Assembly (NCBI GenBank): GCA_044225565.1 | Contig: JBGAIL010000040.1 | Coordinates: forward strand, 1 to 30,617 | Length of the DNA stretch: 30,617 nucleotides | Source: CAVXAE01 sp044225565 | GTDB lineage: Bacteria > Pseudomonadota > Gammaproteobacteria > Steroidobacterales > Steroidobacteraceae | Direction: 5' to 3' | The notes under the pieces: model-generated | Databases searched by the model: none | What the model was told of the DNA's origin: nothing | What the model saw: the letters and a program-made list of their open reading frames with translations, nothing else | Part shown: piece by piece, positions 1-7,885 of the stretch | Layout: each line of letters begins with the position of its first letter | Numbering within the stretch: the stretch's first letter is position 1 | Program-made: the position numbers and the translations under genes

Positions 1-55
1 CGAACCTGCGGTTGCCTTCGCGCAGGCGGTCGAGCGCTTCGAGTGCGGGACTCAT
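1..55 (-). CDS. N-terminal start of a probable beta-carbonic anhydrase (runs off the window)
   Basis: Reading leftwards from an ATG at 55, the 18 visible codons give MSPALEALDRLREGNRRF. The segment EALxRLxxGNxRF is the typical amino-terminal helix of beta-class carbonic anhydrases, which interconvert CO2 and bicarbonate with a zinc ion. The zinc ligands lie outside the window, so the call rests on this short motif only. It lies 74 bases downstream of the pirin gene on the same strand, with one copy of a repeated hairpin-like element between them. No strong ribosome binding site is visible. Confidence 0.5.
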   Translation of the reverse strand, partial: MSPALEALDRLREGNRRF

Positions 56-103
56 GAGCGGGTATTGTAGACGATTCGGACCGCGGCTTCGGAATGGATT
101 GCG

Positions 104-123
104 GCCGCAGGCGACTTTTTGCC
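104..123 (-). repeat. Dispersed terminator-like element, copy 1 (after pirin)
   Basis: Read on the minus strand, the 20-base core GGCAAAAAGTCGCCTGCGGC begins 6 bases after the TAG stop of the pirin gene. The same 20 bases recur exactly at 29230-29249, after the topoisomerase IB gene, and with two differences at 14331-14350, after the Nudix gene. The core holds an A-rich run followed by CGCC-TGC-GGCG, which can fold as a short hairpin. In this copy the 3' flank diverges from the other two. Confidence 0.7.
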
Positions 124-129
124 AGTCGA

Positions 130-993
130 CTAAGGTGGCAGCGGGATGAACTCCCGGTCGTCGAGATCCGGCAGCTTCATGCGGCCGGCGCGCCAGTCCG
201 CCTTGGCCTGCTCGATGCGCTCCTTCGAGGACGACACGAAATTCCACTCGATGAAGCGCTGCCCCAGCGGCTCACCGCCCAGCAGCATCACGATGGCAGG
301 TTCCGTAGCAGTGAACAGCACGGGCTTCCCCGGCGTGAAGACCAGCATGTCGCCTTGCGCATGGCGCTGGCCGCCCACTTCGACCGCGCCCGCTGCGATG
401 TAAGCCGCTCTCTCGGGATATTCCGCGGGCAGCTGCGCTTGCGCGCCCGCGGCGAGCCGCCAATGCACATAGAACATCGGAGAGAACGTCTTCACGTTCG
501 CCCTGGCGCCGAAGGCTTCGCCGACCACGAGGCGTGCCCACAGGCCGCCGCTCTCGTACGTGGGCAAATCGGCTCCGGCGTGATGCGAGAACGCAGGAGC
601 GACCTCTTCGCTCTCCTTCGGCAGCGCGACCCAGGCCTGGATGCCGTGCAGCCGGCCGCCTTCGGCGCGGGCACGCTCGAATCGCTCGGAGTGAGTGATG
701 CCACTGCCCGCGGTCATCCAGTTGACTTCGCCCGGATGGATCGCCTGCTCGAATCCCAGGCTGTCACGGTGCGTGATCTCGCCTTCGAACAGATACGTGA
801 CCGTGGAAATGCCGATGTGCGGATGCGGGCGCACGTCCACGCTGCGCGGGATGCCCGGCTGGAAATCCACCGGCCCCATGTGATCGAAGAACACGAACGG
901 GCCCACCATGCGCCGCTGCGCATAGGGCAGCACGCGGCCGACTTCGAAGCCGCCGAGATCCTTGCGCCGCTGTCTGATGACCAACTCGAGCAT
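130..993 (-). CDS. Pirin family protein
   Basis: A 287-residue bicupin protein of the pirin family, cytoplasmic or nuclear iron proteins, some of which act as quercetinases or as redox-sensing partners of transcription factors. The N-terminal cupin carries the expected metal-site residues: His57 and His59 in RPHPHIG, and His101 and Glu103 in GSGITHSERF. Length fits the family. I chose the ATG at 993 because a GAGGA ribosome binding site sits 7 bases upstream and homologues begin close to MLELVIRQR; an in-frame start at 1023 would add ten unconserved residues. The partial carbonic-anhydrase-like gene follows on the same strand, so the two could be cotranscribed, although a terminator-like element lies between. 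The natural substrate or partner cannot be told from sequence. Confidence 0.93.
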   Translation of the reverse strand: MLELVIRQRRKDLGGFEVGRVLPYAQRRMVGPFVFFDHMGPVDFQPGIPRSVDVRPHPHIGISTVTYLFEGEITHRDSLGFEQAIHPGEVNWMTAGSGITHSERFERARAEGGRLHGIQAWVALPKESEEVAPAFSHHAGADLPTYESGGLWARLVVGEAFGARANVKTFSPMFYVHWRLAAGAQAQLPAEYPERAAYIAAGAVEVGGQRHAQGDMLVFTPGKPVLFTATEPAIVMLLGGEPLGQRFIEWNFVSSSKERIEQAKADWRAGRMKLPDLDDREFIPLPP

Positions 994-1030
994 GACCCGT
1001 TCCTCGCAATGAGCCGAGCGCATTCTTCCC

Positions 1031-1096
1031 GGCGCTTCGCGCCGCTATCCGTACGGGGTCGCGCTCTGCGCGATCCCCGTAGAACCCTGCGCGCAG
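1031..1096. repeat. Tandem palindromes in the pirin / transglycosylase divergent gap
   Basis: Three palindromic units follow one another. GGCGC-TTC-GCGCC is at 1031-1043. A 13-base-pair stem with a one-base bulge is at 1052-1081, with outer arms TACGGGG and CCCCGTA. CTGCGCGCAG is at 1087-1096. They occupy most of the 129-base gap between divergent genes, where promoters for both would be expected. The layout resembles REP/BIME-type clusters. No clear -35/-10 pair stands out beside them. Confidence 0.6.
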
Positions 1097-1122
1097 CGCA
1101 TGACAAGTTATCATGAAGGGCA

Positions 1123-2010
1123 ATGGCCCGCCGCACCGCTTCCCATCGCAATTCTCCTCGCAGGACGCGCCGCAACGCGAGCTTGAAAGCCGCCACCGCG
1201 AAGAAATCCCGCCGTCGGCGCCTGCCCAAGCTCTGGCCCGCGGCCGGCACACGGCGCAAATGGGCCCGCTCCTTCCGCCGGCTGCCGTTCGGCGCGCAGT
1301 TCGTGGTCGGCTTCATCGTGCTCGCCGCGGCCGGCCTGCTGCTCAACGGGCTTTACCAGGTGATCCGCAAGCCTTCCGAGCTCTTCTTCCCGGTGAGCGG
1401 TACGCTCTACAAGACGCCCACCGAGACCTGGGACAGCTACTCGACCATCTTCGAGCGCCACTCCACCTCGCTCATCACGCCTGCGTTCCTGGCTGCGCTG
1501 GCACAGATCGAGGGCTCGGGCAATCCGATCGTGCGAACCTACTGGCGCTTCTCGCTCTCGAGCCGGCCTTTCGAGATCTATCGCCCGGCCTCGAGCGCGG
1601 TCGGCATGTATCAGATCACGGACGGCACGTTCGACGAAGCGCGCCGGTACTGCATCCACGATCACGTGGTCGTGGAGGACGGACCGTGGAACGACGTGCA
1701 TTCGTGCTGGTTCAACGGGCTTTACGTGCGCACCGTGCCGTCGCACGCGGTGGAGCTCACCTCCGCTTATCTCCACCGGAAAGTGACGGAAGCGCTCGCC
1801 TCGCGGGGTGCGCGCCGCGTGAGCCAGATACAGGCGCACGATCTCGCGGCATTGATCCATCTGTGCGGAGCGGGCGCAGGCCGGCGCTACGTAGCGCGCG
1901 GGTTGCGCTTGCTTCCGGGGCAACGCTGCGGAGATCATGAGGTGGCACGCTACGTCGCCAAGATGAGAGCGACGAGAGCGATCTTCGAGCGACTCGAGCA
2001 GCAAGGCTGA
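1123..2010 (+). CDS. Membrane-anchored lytic transglycosylase-like (SLT domain) protein
   Basis: A 295-residue protein with a very basic N-terminal tail (residues 1-53, many Arg/Lys), one hydrophobic segment at about 58-80 that should anchor it in the inner membrane, and a periplasmic domain resembling soluble lytic transglycosylases, which cleave peptidoglycan glycan strands. The probable catalytic glutamate is Glu130 in LAQIEGSGNP, followed by the SLT-type motif SSAVGMYQIT at about 156-165. The domain is divergent, so the fold is more secure than the activity. The ATG at 1123 follows a short AAGGG; the next gene begins 27 bases after the stop. It is divergent from the pirin gene across a palindrome-rich gap. 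Confidence 0.8.
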   Translation: MARRTASHRNSPRRTRRNASLKAATAKKSRRRRLPKLWPAAGTRRKWARSFRRLPFGAQFVVGFIVLAAAGLLLNGLYQVIRKPSELFFPVSGTLYKTPTETWDSYSTIFERHSTSLITPAFLAALAQIEGSGNPIVRTYWRFSLSSRPFEIYRPASSAVGMYQITDGTFDEARRYCIHDHVVVEDGPWNDVHSCWFNGLYVRTVPSHAVELTSAYLHRKVTEALASRGARRVSQIQAHDLAALIHLCGAGAGRRYVARGLRLLPGQRCGDHEVARYVAKMRATRAIFERLEQQG

Positions 2011-2037
2011 GCGCGCGGCGCGCAGCGGGGAGATACT

Positions 2038-2394
2038 TTGGCCATCACCATCTACGGCATCAGGAATTGCGACACGATGAAGAAGGCGCGCGCCTGGCTC
2101 GAGAAGCACGGCGTACCGCACGAGTTTCACGATTACAAGGAAAAAGGGATCGACCGCGAGCGCCTCGAACGATGGAGCACCGAGGTGGGCTGGGAGACGC
2201 TGCTGAATCGCGCCGGCACCACGTTCCGCAAACTGCCGGACGCGCAGAAGGATGGACTGGATGAGCGCAAGGCGGTACGCCTGATGCTGGAGCAGCCCTC
2301 GATGATCAAGCGACCCGTCCTGGATACAGGACGTCGCCGCCTCGTGGGCTTCGAGCCCGAGGCATATGAGAGCGAGCTGCGCAGACGCAAGTGA
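2038..2394 (+). CDS. ArsC/Spx family reductase-like protein (YffB type)
   Basis: A 118-residue thioredoxin-fold protein of the ArsC/Spx family. It opens with ITIYGIRNCDTMKKA, where the single cysteine (Cys11) sits at the family's active position, and it has the RPVLDT segment near residue 92 that contains the cis-proline loop. The NCDTMKKA sequence is typical of the YffB/Spx-like subgroup, whose members are probably glutathione-dependent reductases and have not generally been shown to reduce arsenate. No arsenic resistance genes are nearby. The start is TTG at 2038, preceded by a GGGGAG-like site; no ATG lies nearby in frame. It sits between the transglycosylase-like gene and prmA on the same strand. 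Confidence 0.85.
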   Translation: MAITIYGIRNCDTMKKARAWLEKHGVPHEFHDYKEKGIDRERLERWSTEVGWETLLNRAGTTFRKLPDAQKDGLDERKAVRLMLEQPSMIKRPVLDTGRRRLVGFEPEAYESELRRRK

Positions 2395-2445
2395 GCGGAC
2401 CGCACCCCCGCCCAGCACATCTGCGCCAGCCTGCCCCTCGAACCC

Positions 2446-3375
2446 ATGCCCTTCCTGCAGCTCGACATGCTCTGCCCTTCTGGCACCGATGGCATGGCAC
2501 CCGCGCGCGAAGGTGCGCAGGCTCTCGCCCCTGAAGCAGTCGAGGCAGCCTGCTTCGCGGCCGGTGCGCTGTCCGTCACGCTCACCGACGCGGCGGACAC
2601 GCCCATCTTCGAGCCCGAGCTGAACACCACGCCGCTCTGGCCGCAGGTGCGCATCAGCGCCTTGTTCGACGCGAATGCCGACCGTGCCGCGATCCTGCGC
2701 GTGCTGAAATCCGAGCTGGGCGCGCCTGTGCCCCCAGGCACGTTCACCGAAATCGCCGACCGCGCCTGGGAGCGCGAGTGGCTCGCCGATTTCCATCCGA
2801 TGCGTTTCGGCCGGCGGCTCTGGATCTGCCCGCACGAACAGCGCGTGGATGCGCGCGATGCCACGATAGTGCGTCTCGATCCTGGCCTCGCCTTCGGCAC
2901 CGGCACGCATCCCACCACCGCGCTCTGCCTCGAATGGCTGGACGGCGCGGCCCTCGAAGGACGCGAGGTGATCGACTACGGCTGCGGCTCCGGCATCCTC
3001 GCCATCGCGGCGCTCAAACTCGGCGCGCGCCGCGCTTTCTGCATCGACCACGATCCACAAGCGCTGCTCGCCACCCGCGAGAACGCGCAACGGAACGAAG
3101 TGGAAGGCCGCGTGGCAACGATGACGCCAGAAGACGCGGCCGCGCTGAACCCTGCCCCGGTGGTGCTTGCGAACATTCTGGCTTCACCGTTGATCGAGCT
3201 CGCGCCGCGGCTCCAGCGACTCACGGCGCCAGGCGGGCACCTGGTGCTCTCCGGCATCCTCACCGAGCAGGCGGATGCGGTCGCCGCCGCCTACCGGCCC
3301 TGGATCGAAATGGAGCCGGCCGTGCGACGCGAGGACTGGGTACGCCTGCATGGGGTCAGGTCTTGCAAGACCTGA
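2446..3375 (+). CDS. prmA: Ribosomal protein L11 methyltransferase
   Basis: PrmA trimethylates lysines and the N-terminus of ribosomal protein L11 using S-adenosylmethionine. The protein has 309 residues against 293 in E. coli. The N-terminal L11-recognition domain starts with the usual MPFLQLDM. The central motifs are WEREWLADFHPMRFG, then DPGLAFGTGTHPTT, then the SAM-binding VIDYGCGSGILAIAA, and the NILASPL substrate loop. The conserved end (EDWVRL.G) is followed by five residues, VRSCK plus Thr, encoded by a perfect palindrome that also supplies the TGA stop, so the native 3' end seems to have been replaced or extended by the element. gfa is convergent, 13 bases beyond the stop. No strong ribosome binding site precedes the ATG. 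Confidence 0.96.
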   Translation: MPFLQLDMLCPSGTDGMAPAREGAQALAPEAVEAACFAAGALSVTLTDAADTPIFEPELNTTPLWPQVRISALFDANADRAAILRVLKSELGAPVPPGTFTEIADRAWEREWLADFHPMRFGRRLWICPHEQRVDARDATIVRLDPGLAFGTGTHPTTALCLEWLDGAALEGREVIDYGCGSGILAIAALKLGARRAFCIDHDPQALLATRENAQRNEVEGRVATMTPEDAAALNPAPVVLANILASPLIELAPRLQRLTAPGGHLVLSGILTEQADAVAAAYRPWIEMEPAVRREDWVRLHGVRSCKT

Positions 3376-3379
3376 CCCC
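3352..3379. repeat. Perfect 28-base palindrome at the prmA / gfa junction
   Basis: The arms GGGGTCAGGTCTTG and CAAGACCTGACCCC are exact reverse complements with no loop. The element encodes the last residues of PrmA and contains its TGA stop at 3373-3375. It fills the only space between two convergent genes, so it may act as a bidirectional terminator. Its composition recalls REP-like palindromes associated with TnpA-REP/RAYT transposases; that link is an impression, since no transposase is in the window. Confidence 0.85.
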
Positions 3380-3388
3380 CGTCTTCGC

Positions 3389-3964
3389 TCACGTGCGCAG
3401 CGTGCCTTTCGCCTTCGCGGCGTGCGTGGCGATGAGGTCCATGAGCGGCGGCGAGAGGCAGTCGTAGGGTTCGAGGCCCAGCTCCTTCAGCCGCGCGCGC
3501 ACGGCGCCCATGTCGTCCGGCTTCGTGCCGGATTCGATGATGGACGAGACGAACGCCGCGAACTCCGGCGCCGCCCAGCCCTTGTCCTGCGAGAGCTCGA
3601 CGTGCACGAAGTCGAAGCCGTGGAACGGGTGCGCCTTGTTCTCGATGCGGCCGTACAGATGCACGCCACAGCCCGTGCAGGCGTAGCGCTGGATGGCGGC
3701 CGACGGATCGACGATCTTCAGCTTGCCCTCGTTCGCGGTGACCTTGAGCTTGTCGCGCCCGACCACGGCGACCACGGAGAACAGCGCGCCGTCCGGCTTC
3801 CAGCACTTGGTGCAGCCGCAGGCGTGGTTGAAGGCGACGTTGCTGTCCAGCTTCACGGTGACGGGAGACTGCGAGCAGCGGCAGGTGAGCGTGCCGCCCG
3901 CGAAGTTCGCGGCGCCGGGCTTGACGCCCCCGTCGACGGACGGGTGGATGGAAACCTTGGCCAT
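3389..3964 (-). CDS. gfa: S-(hydroxymethyl)glutathione synthase (glutathione-dependent formaldehyde-activating enzyme)
   Basis: Gfa promotes condensation of formaldehyde with glutathione, the first step of glutathione-linked formaldehyde detoxification. The 191-residue protein matches the Paracoccus-type enzyme along its whole length as I know it: IHPSVDGGVKP at the start, the zinc-binding cysteines in CRCS (about 28-31), CGCTKCW (about 49-55) and CTGC (about 95-98), the YGRIENKAHPF stretch and the ending LSPPLMDLIATHAAK. The ATG at 3964 follows a purine-rich GAGGGGGAA. No S-(hydroxymethyl)glutathione dehydrogenase or formylglutathione hydrolase is in the window, so the rest of the pathway must lie elsewhere. 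It is convergent with prmA. Confidence 0.95.
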   Translation of the reverse strand: MAKVSIHPSVDGGVKPGAANFAGGTLTCRCSQSPVTVKLDSNVAFNHACGCTKCWKPDGALFSVVAVVGRDKLKVTANEGKLKIVDPSAAIQRYACTGCGVHLYGRIENKAHPFHGFDFVHVELSQDKGWAAPEFAAFVSSIIESGTKPDDMGAVRARLKELGLEPYDCLSPPLMDLIATHAAKAKGTLRT

Positions 3965-4021
3965 TGGAGTTCCCCCTCGTTGTTCGTGATCGGCCGAGTT
4001 TAGGAGGCCGGGGTCGACCGA

Positions 4022-6097
4022 TCAATCCGGGACGGGGAAGCCCCGCTTGCGCATCAGCGCCGCCGTATCCACGTCCCGGCCGCGGAAGCGCCGGAAGGCC
4101 TCGGCCGAATCCAGCGTGTCCCCGACGGCCAGGATGTCGTCCTGCAGGCGCCGCGCCACTCCCTCGTCGTAGTAGCCGCCGGGCGCCTGCTGGAAGGCCT
4201 CCGCGGCATCCGCCGTGAGGGTGTCGGACCAAAGGTAGCTGTAATACCCCGCCGAATACCCGTCGCCCGAGAACACGTGACCGAATTGGGGGGTACGGTG
4301 CCGCATGACGATCTCGCGTGGCATGCCGAGCGCTTCCAGTGTCTCGCGCTCGAACGTCGCGGGATCGATGTCCGCGTCCCCGGCCAGGTGCAGCTTCATG
4401 TCGATGAGCGCGCCCGCCAGGTACTCCGTGGTGATGAAGCCTTCGTTGAACCGCGCCGAGACCTTGATGCGCTCCACCAGCTCGGGCGGCATGGGCCGGC
4501 CCGTCTCCACGTGCAGCGCATAGCGGCCCAGCACCTCCGGCGTGAGCAGCCAGTGCTCGAGCAACTGGCTCGGGAACTCCACGAAGTCCCGGGCGACGTT
4601 CGTGCCGGAGAGCGAGCCATAGGTGACGCTGGAGCAGAGCCCGTGCAGCGCATGCCCGAACTCGTGGAACAGCGTGACGGCGTCGTCCCAGGAGATGAGC
4701 ACCGGAGCACCCGGCGCGCCTTTGATGAAGTTCGCGTTGTTGGACACGATGGGCAGCACCTCGCCGTCCACGCGCTCCTGGTCGCGATAGCCGTTCATCC
4801 ACGCGCCCGACTGCTTGCCCGGCCGCGCGTACGGATCGAAATACCACAGCCCCACCGGCTCGCCGCTCGACTTGCGCAGCACCTTCCATACGCTGACGTC
4901 CGGGTGATACACCGGCACGCCGGCGATGGGCGCGAACTCGAGGTCGAACAGGCGGCCCGCGACCCAGAACATGCCCTCGCGCAGCTTGTCGAGCTGCAGG
5001 TACTGGCGCACCTCGTCGGCGTTGAGGTCGTACCGTGCCTTGCGGACCTTCTCCGCGTAGTAGCGGTAGTCCCAGGGCTCGACGACGATCTTCTCCCCAC
5101 CGGTCGCCGCGTCGCGATCCGCAACGGCCTGCATGTCCGCCACCTCCTCCTTCACGCGGGCGATGGCGGCAGGCCACACGGATTCCATGAGCTTCATGGC
5201 GTTCTCGGGCGTGCGCGCCATTGCGACTTCGAGCCGCCAGTGGGCGTGCGTCAGGTAGCCGAGCAGCTTTGCGCGCTCCGCGCGCAGCCTGAGGATCTCG
5301 CGGATGATGGCCTTGTTGTCGTGAACGTCGCCGTTGTCGCCACGGCTGTAGTACGTCCGCCATACCTTCTCGCGCAGCTTCCGGTCCGTCGAATAGGTGA
5401 GGAACGGCTCCATCGAGGAACGGGTGTTCGTGATGGCGTAAGGAGTCTTGCCTCCGCGCTCGCGGGCGGCGGCGGCCGTGGCTTCCAGCACCGGCGGCGG
5501 CAGGCCGCCCACCTGCTCGTGCGTCAGCCACGTGACGTGCCCCTCCTCGTCGGCCAGCAGATTGTTCGAAAAGCGCGTGAAGAGCGTGGCGAGGCGCTGG
5601 TTGATCCCGGAGAGTCGCTGCTTGCTCGTCGCGTCGAGGCGCGCGCCGGCGCGCACGAAGTGATTCCACATCTCCCACGTGAGGCGCTGCTGCTCCGGTG
5701 AGAGCGCGGCGTATTCGGAGCTGCGATACACCGCCTCGATGCGCTCGAACAGCTTCGCGTTCTGCGTGATGCGGTCCTCGAAGGCGGCGAGCTTCGGCGC
5801 CATGGCCTGCTCCACCTTCTGGTAGTCCGGCGTGCTCATGCTGCTGGACCAGATGTAGAACAGCGCGGCGACCCGCTCGAGAGCGTGCCCGCTGCGCTCC
5901 TTGGCGGCGACTGTGTTCTCGAACGTCGGGGGCGCCGCGTTCCCGGTGATGAGCTCGATCTCCGCGAGCTGCTCGGCCATCGCCGCTTCGAGCGAGGGCG
6001 CGAAATCCTCGATGCGCACGCGATCGAACGGCGGCAGGCCGCCGAAGGGGCCTGACCAGGGAGCGGTCAGCGTCGGGGCTGGCGCGGCGGAGCTCAT
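4022..6097 (-). CDS. dcp: Peptidyl-dipeptidase Dcp (M3 family metallopeptidase)
   Basis: A 691-residue zinc peptidase that removes C-terminal dipeptides from oligopeptides (E. coli Dcp has 681). The zinc site is HEFGH at 478-482 with the third ligand Glu507 in FVEFPSQLLEHW, the 29-residue spacing expected for the family. The sequence SGTNVARDFVEFPSQ marks it as Dcp rather than oligopeptidase A, which reads SGIN..AWDAVELPSQ there. No signal peptide is visible, so it is probably cytoplasmic. The ATG at 6097 overlaps the stop of the EVE-domain gene by 4 bases, so translation is likely coupled in the operon CPXCG protein, EVE protein, Dcp. Confidence 0.94.
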   Translation of the reverse strand: MSSAAPAPTLTAPWSGPFGGLPPFDRVRIEDFAPSLEAAMAEQLAEIELITGNAAPPTFENTVAAKERSGHALERVAALFYIWSSSMSTPDYQKVEQAMAPKLAAFEDRITQNAKLFERIEAVYRSSEYAALSPEQQRLTWEMWNHFVRAGARLDATSKQRLSGINQRLATLFTRFSNNLLADEEGHVTWLTHEQVGGLPPPVLEATAAAARERGGKTPYAITNTRSSMEPFLTYSTDRKLREKVWRTYYSRGDNGDVHDNKAIIREILRLRAERAKLLGYLTHAHWRLEVAMARTPENAMKLMESVWPAAIARVKEEVADMQAVADRDAATGGEKIVVEPWDYRYYAEKVRKARYDLNADEVRQYLQLDKLREGMFWVAGRLFDLEFAPIAGVPVYHPDVSVWKVLRKSSGEPVGLWYFDPYARPGKQSGAWMNGYRDQERVDGEVLPIVSNNANFIKGAPGAPVLISWDDAVTLFHEFGHALHGLCSSVTYGSLSGTNVARDFVEFPSQLLEHWLLTPEVLGRYALHVETGRPMPPELVERIKVSARFNEGFITTEYLAGALIDMKLHLAGDADIDPATFERETLEALGMPREIVMRHRTPQFGHVFSGDGYSAGYYSYLWSDTLTADAAEAFQQAPGGYYDEGVARRLQDDILAVGDTLDSAEAFRRFRGRDVDTAALMRKRGFPVPD

Positions 6098-6549
6098 TCG
6101 AGCTTCAGCACCGCATCCCAGTGCCGGCGGTCCACCGGCATCACGGAGAGCCGGTTGCCGGGCCGCAGCACGGTCATGTCCCTGAGGCTCTTCTGCGCTT
6201 TGAGCTCGGCGAGCGTGACGACGCGCGAGAGCTTGCGCTCGAGCCGGATGTCCACGCCGAACCAGACGGGTTTTTCCGGGTCGCTCTTGGGGTCGTAATG
6301 GTGATCCCCGGGATCGAACGCGGTCTCATCCGGGCGGGCCTCGCCGACGATCTTCACGATGCCGGCGATGCCCGTGGGGTCCGCGCTCGAGTGATAGAAG
6401 AACGCGAGGTCGCCCTTCTTCATGGCACGCAGCGAGTTGCGCGCCTGGTAGTTGCGCACGCCGTCCCAGAAGTCCCGCTTGCCGGGGCGCCGGGCGAGGT
6501 CGTCGATGCTGAAGGTCGACGGCTCGGATTTCATCAGCCAGTAGTTCAT
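6094..6549 (-). CDS. EVE domain-containing protein
   Basis: A 151-residue protein made of one EVE domain, a PUA-like fold. It opens with NYWLMKSEPSTFSIDDL and continues with FWDGVRNYQARNSLRAMKKGD and LAFFYHS, all hallmarks of the family. EVE domains of the same superfamily as YTH domains have been linked to recognition of modified bases; the role of stand-alone bacterial EVE proteins is not settled. I start at the ATG at 6549; longer in-frame readings overlap the upstream gene. Only two bases separate it from the CPXCG gene, and its stop overlaps the dcp start, so the three form one operon. Confidence 0.92.
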   Translation of the reverse strand: MNYWLMKSEPSTFSIDDLARRPGKRDFWDGVRNYQARNSLRAMKKGDLAFFYHSSADPTGIAGIVKIVGEARPDETAFDPGDHHYDPKSDPEKPVWFGVDIRLERKLSRVVTLAELKAQKSLRDMTVLRPGNRLSVMPVDRRHWDAVLKLE

Positions 6550-6551
6550 CT

Positions 6552-6869
6552 TCACTCCACTCTCTGCACCCTGACGGCGCGCAGCGCGCCGTTCTCCTCG
6601 AGCTCCAGGGAGAGCTGCATGGGGCGGCAGCACACCTGGCAGTCCTCGATGTAACTCTGCTCCCCGGCCGTGAGGTCCACGTGCGTCTCCAGCCGCTCCC
6701 CGCACCAGGGGCACTGGATGGAGACGAACTCGTCAGGAAGCAAGCCCTGCAGGCCTTTCCCCGGCTCGTACACCGGCTCGAGGCCGTACAGCCGGTCGAC
6801 CGCGCCCGGCTCCAGGTTCTCGAGCTGCCGCGTGAGGGATTCCAGCTCTTTGCACTTGCGGGGGCTCAC
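6552..6869 (-). CDS. CPXCG motif-containing cysteine-rich protein
   Basis: A 105-residue small zinc-ribbon protein. The C-terminal half holds the family pattern SIQCPWCGERLETHVDL followed by YIEDCQVCCRPM; the two CxxC pairs should bind one zinc ion. Many relatives are only about 60 residues and begin near the CPWCG motif; this one has about 50 extra N-terminal residues including LYGLEPVYEPG, found in the longer subgroup. The start is GTG at 6869, and no internal methionine offers an alternative before the zinc ribbon. It is the first gene of the EVE-dcp operon and is divergent from dusB, whose start is 27 bases away. Function unknown. Confidence 0.88.
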   Translation of the reverse strand: MSPRKCKELESLTRQLENLEPGAVDRLYGLEPVYEPGKGLQGLLPDEFVSIQCPWCGERLETHVDLTAGEQSYIEDCQVCCRPMQLSLELEENGALRAVRVQRVE

Positions 6870-6896
6870 CCGCGGATTCTACGATCCCGCGCCCTC

Positions 6897-7880
6897 ATGC
6901 GCATCGGCCCTTACACCATCGACCCTCCCGTGATCCTCGCGCCCATGGCAGGCGTGACGGACCGGCCGTTCCGCATGCTGTGCCGGCGGCTGGGGGCAGG
7001 CCTCGTGGTCTCGGAGATGACCACCTCCGACCCCACCCTCATGCGCACCGAGAAGTCGCGCCTGAGGCGCGACCACGCAGGCGAGGCAGGACCGATTTCG
7101 GTACAGATCGCCGGCAGCGACCCGCAGGCCATGGCGGAGTGCGCGCGCTTCAACGTCGCGCACGGCGCGCAGATCATCGACATCAACATGGGCTGCCCGG
7201 CGAAGAAGGTGTGTCGTGCGGATGCGGGCTCGGCACTGCTGCGCGACCCCGCCCTGGTCCGCGACATCTGCAGCGCCGTCACGGAAGCCGTTCCGGTGCC
7301 GGTAACGCTGAAGATCCGCACGGGCTACACGCGCGCCTCGCGCAATGGCATCGAGATCGCACGCATCGCGGAAAGCTGTGGGATCGCGGCGGTCAGCGTA
7401 CATGGGCGCACGCGCGAGGACCGCTACGAGGGTGAAGCGGAATACGAGACGGTCGCGGCCATCAAGCAGGCCGTGAGGATTCCCGTCGTGGTCAACGGGG
7501 ACATCCGCACGCCGGAACAGGCGTTCGCGGTACTGGAACGCACGCGGGGAGACGCCATCATGATCGGGCGTGCGGCACAAGGTCGGCCCTGGATCTTCCG
7601 CGAGGTCGCGCACTTCCTGAAGACGCGCGAGCGGCTCCCTCCCCCGTCACGCTCGCAGATCGGCGCCTGGCTGCTGGGGCATCTGGACGAGCTCTATACG
7701 TTCTACGGCGAGGGCAAGGGCGTGCGCGTCGCACGCAAGCATATCCAATGGTATTGCCAGGACCACGACGACAGCGAGGCGTTCTGGCTTGGCGTCAATC
7801 GCATCGACGATGCCGCGGAGCAGCGCGCGGCGGTCGCGGCGTTCTTCCGGGCGGACGAAATCGAGTCTCAGGCCGCCTGA
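6897..7880 (+). CDS. dusB: tRNA-dihydrouridine synthase B
   Basis: DusB is an FMN enzyme that reduces specific uridines in the tRNA D-loop. The 327 residues match E. coli DusB (321) throughout: MRIGPYTIDPPVILAPMAGVT at the start, VSEMTTSDP, VQIAGSDP, the catalytic cysteine in NMGCPAKKV (about residue 102), VTLKIRTG, SVHGRTR, NGDI and IGRAAQGRPWIFRE for FMN phosphate binding, and ARKHIQWY in the C-terminal helical domain. The ATG at 6897 aligns with the E. coli start; no good ribosome binding site is seen, and an upstream in-frame extension would run across the divergent gene. In many gammaproteobacteria dusB is followed by fis; here it is not, and dgkA lies convergent instead. Confidence 0.97.
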   Translation: MRIGPYTIDPPVILAPMAGVTDRPFRMLCRRLGAGLVVSEMTTSDPTLMRTEKSRLRRDHAGEAGPISVQIAGSDPQAMAECARFNVAHGAQIIDINMGCPAKKVCRADAGSALLRDPALVRDICSAVTEAVPVPVTLKIRTGYTRASRNGIEIARIAESCGIAAVSVHGRTREDRYEGEAEYETVAAIKQAVRIPVVVNGDIRTPEQAFAVLERTRGDAIMIGRAAQGRPWIFREVAHFLKTRERLPPPSRSQIGAWLLGHLDELYTFYGEGKGVRVARKHIQWYCQDHDDSEAFWLGVNRIDDAAEQRAAVAAFFRADEIESQAA

Positions 7881-7885
7881 GCGCG

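Noticed and set aside
1111..3090. A 659-codon minus-strand open frame
   Set aside because: It lies opposite the transglycosylase-like, ArsC-like and prmA genes, which have clear motifs; the antisense translation has none.
3291..5678. A 795-codon minus-strand open frame through gfa and dcp
   Set aside because: It is a shifted frame of two genes with intact metal-site and zinc-cysteine motifs on the same strand.
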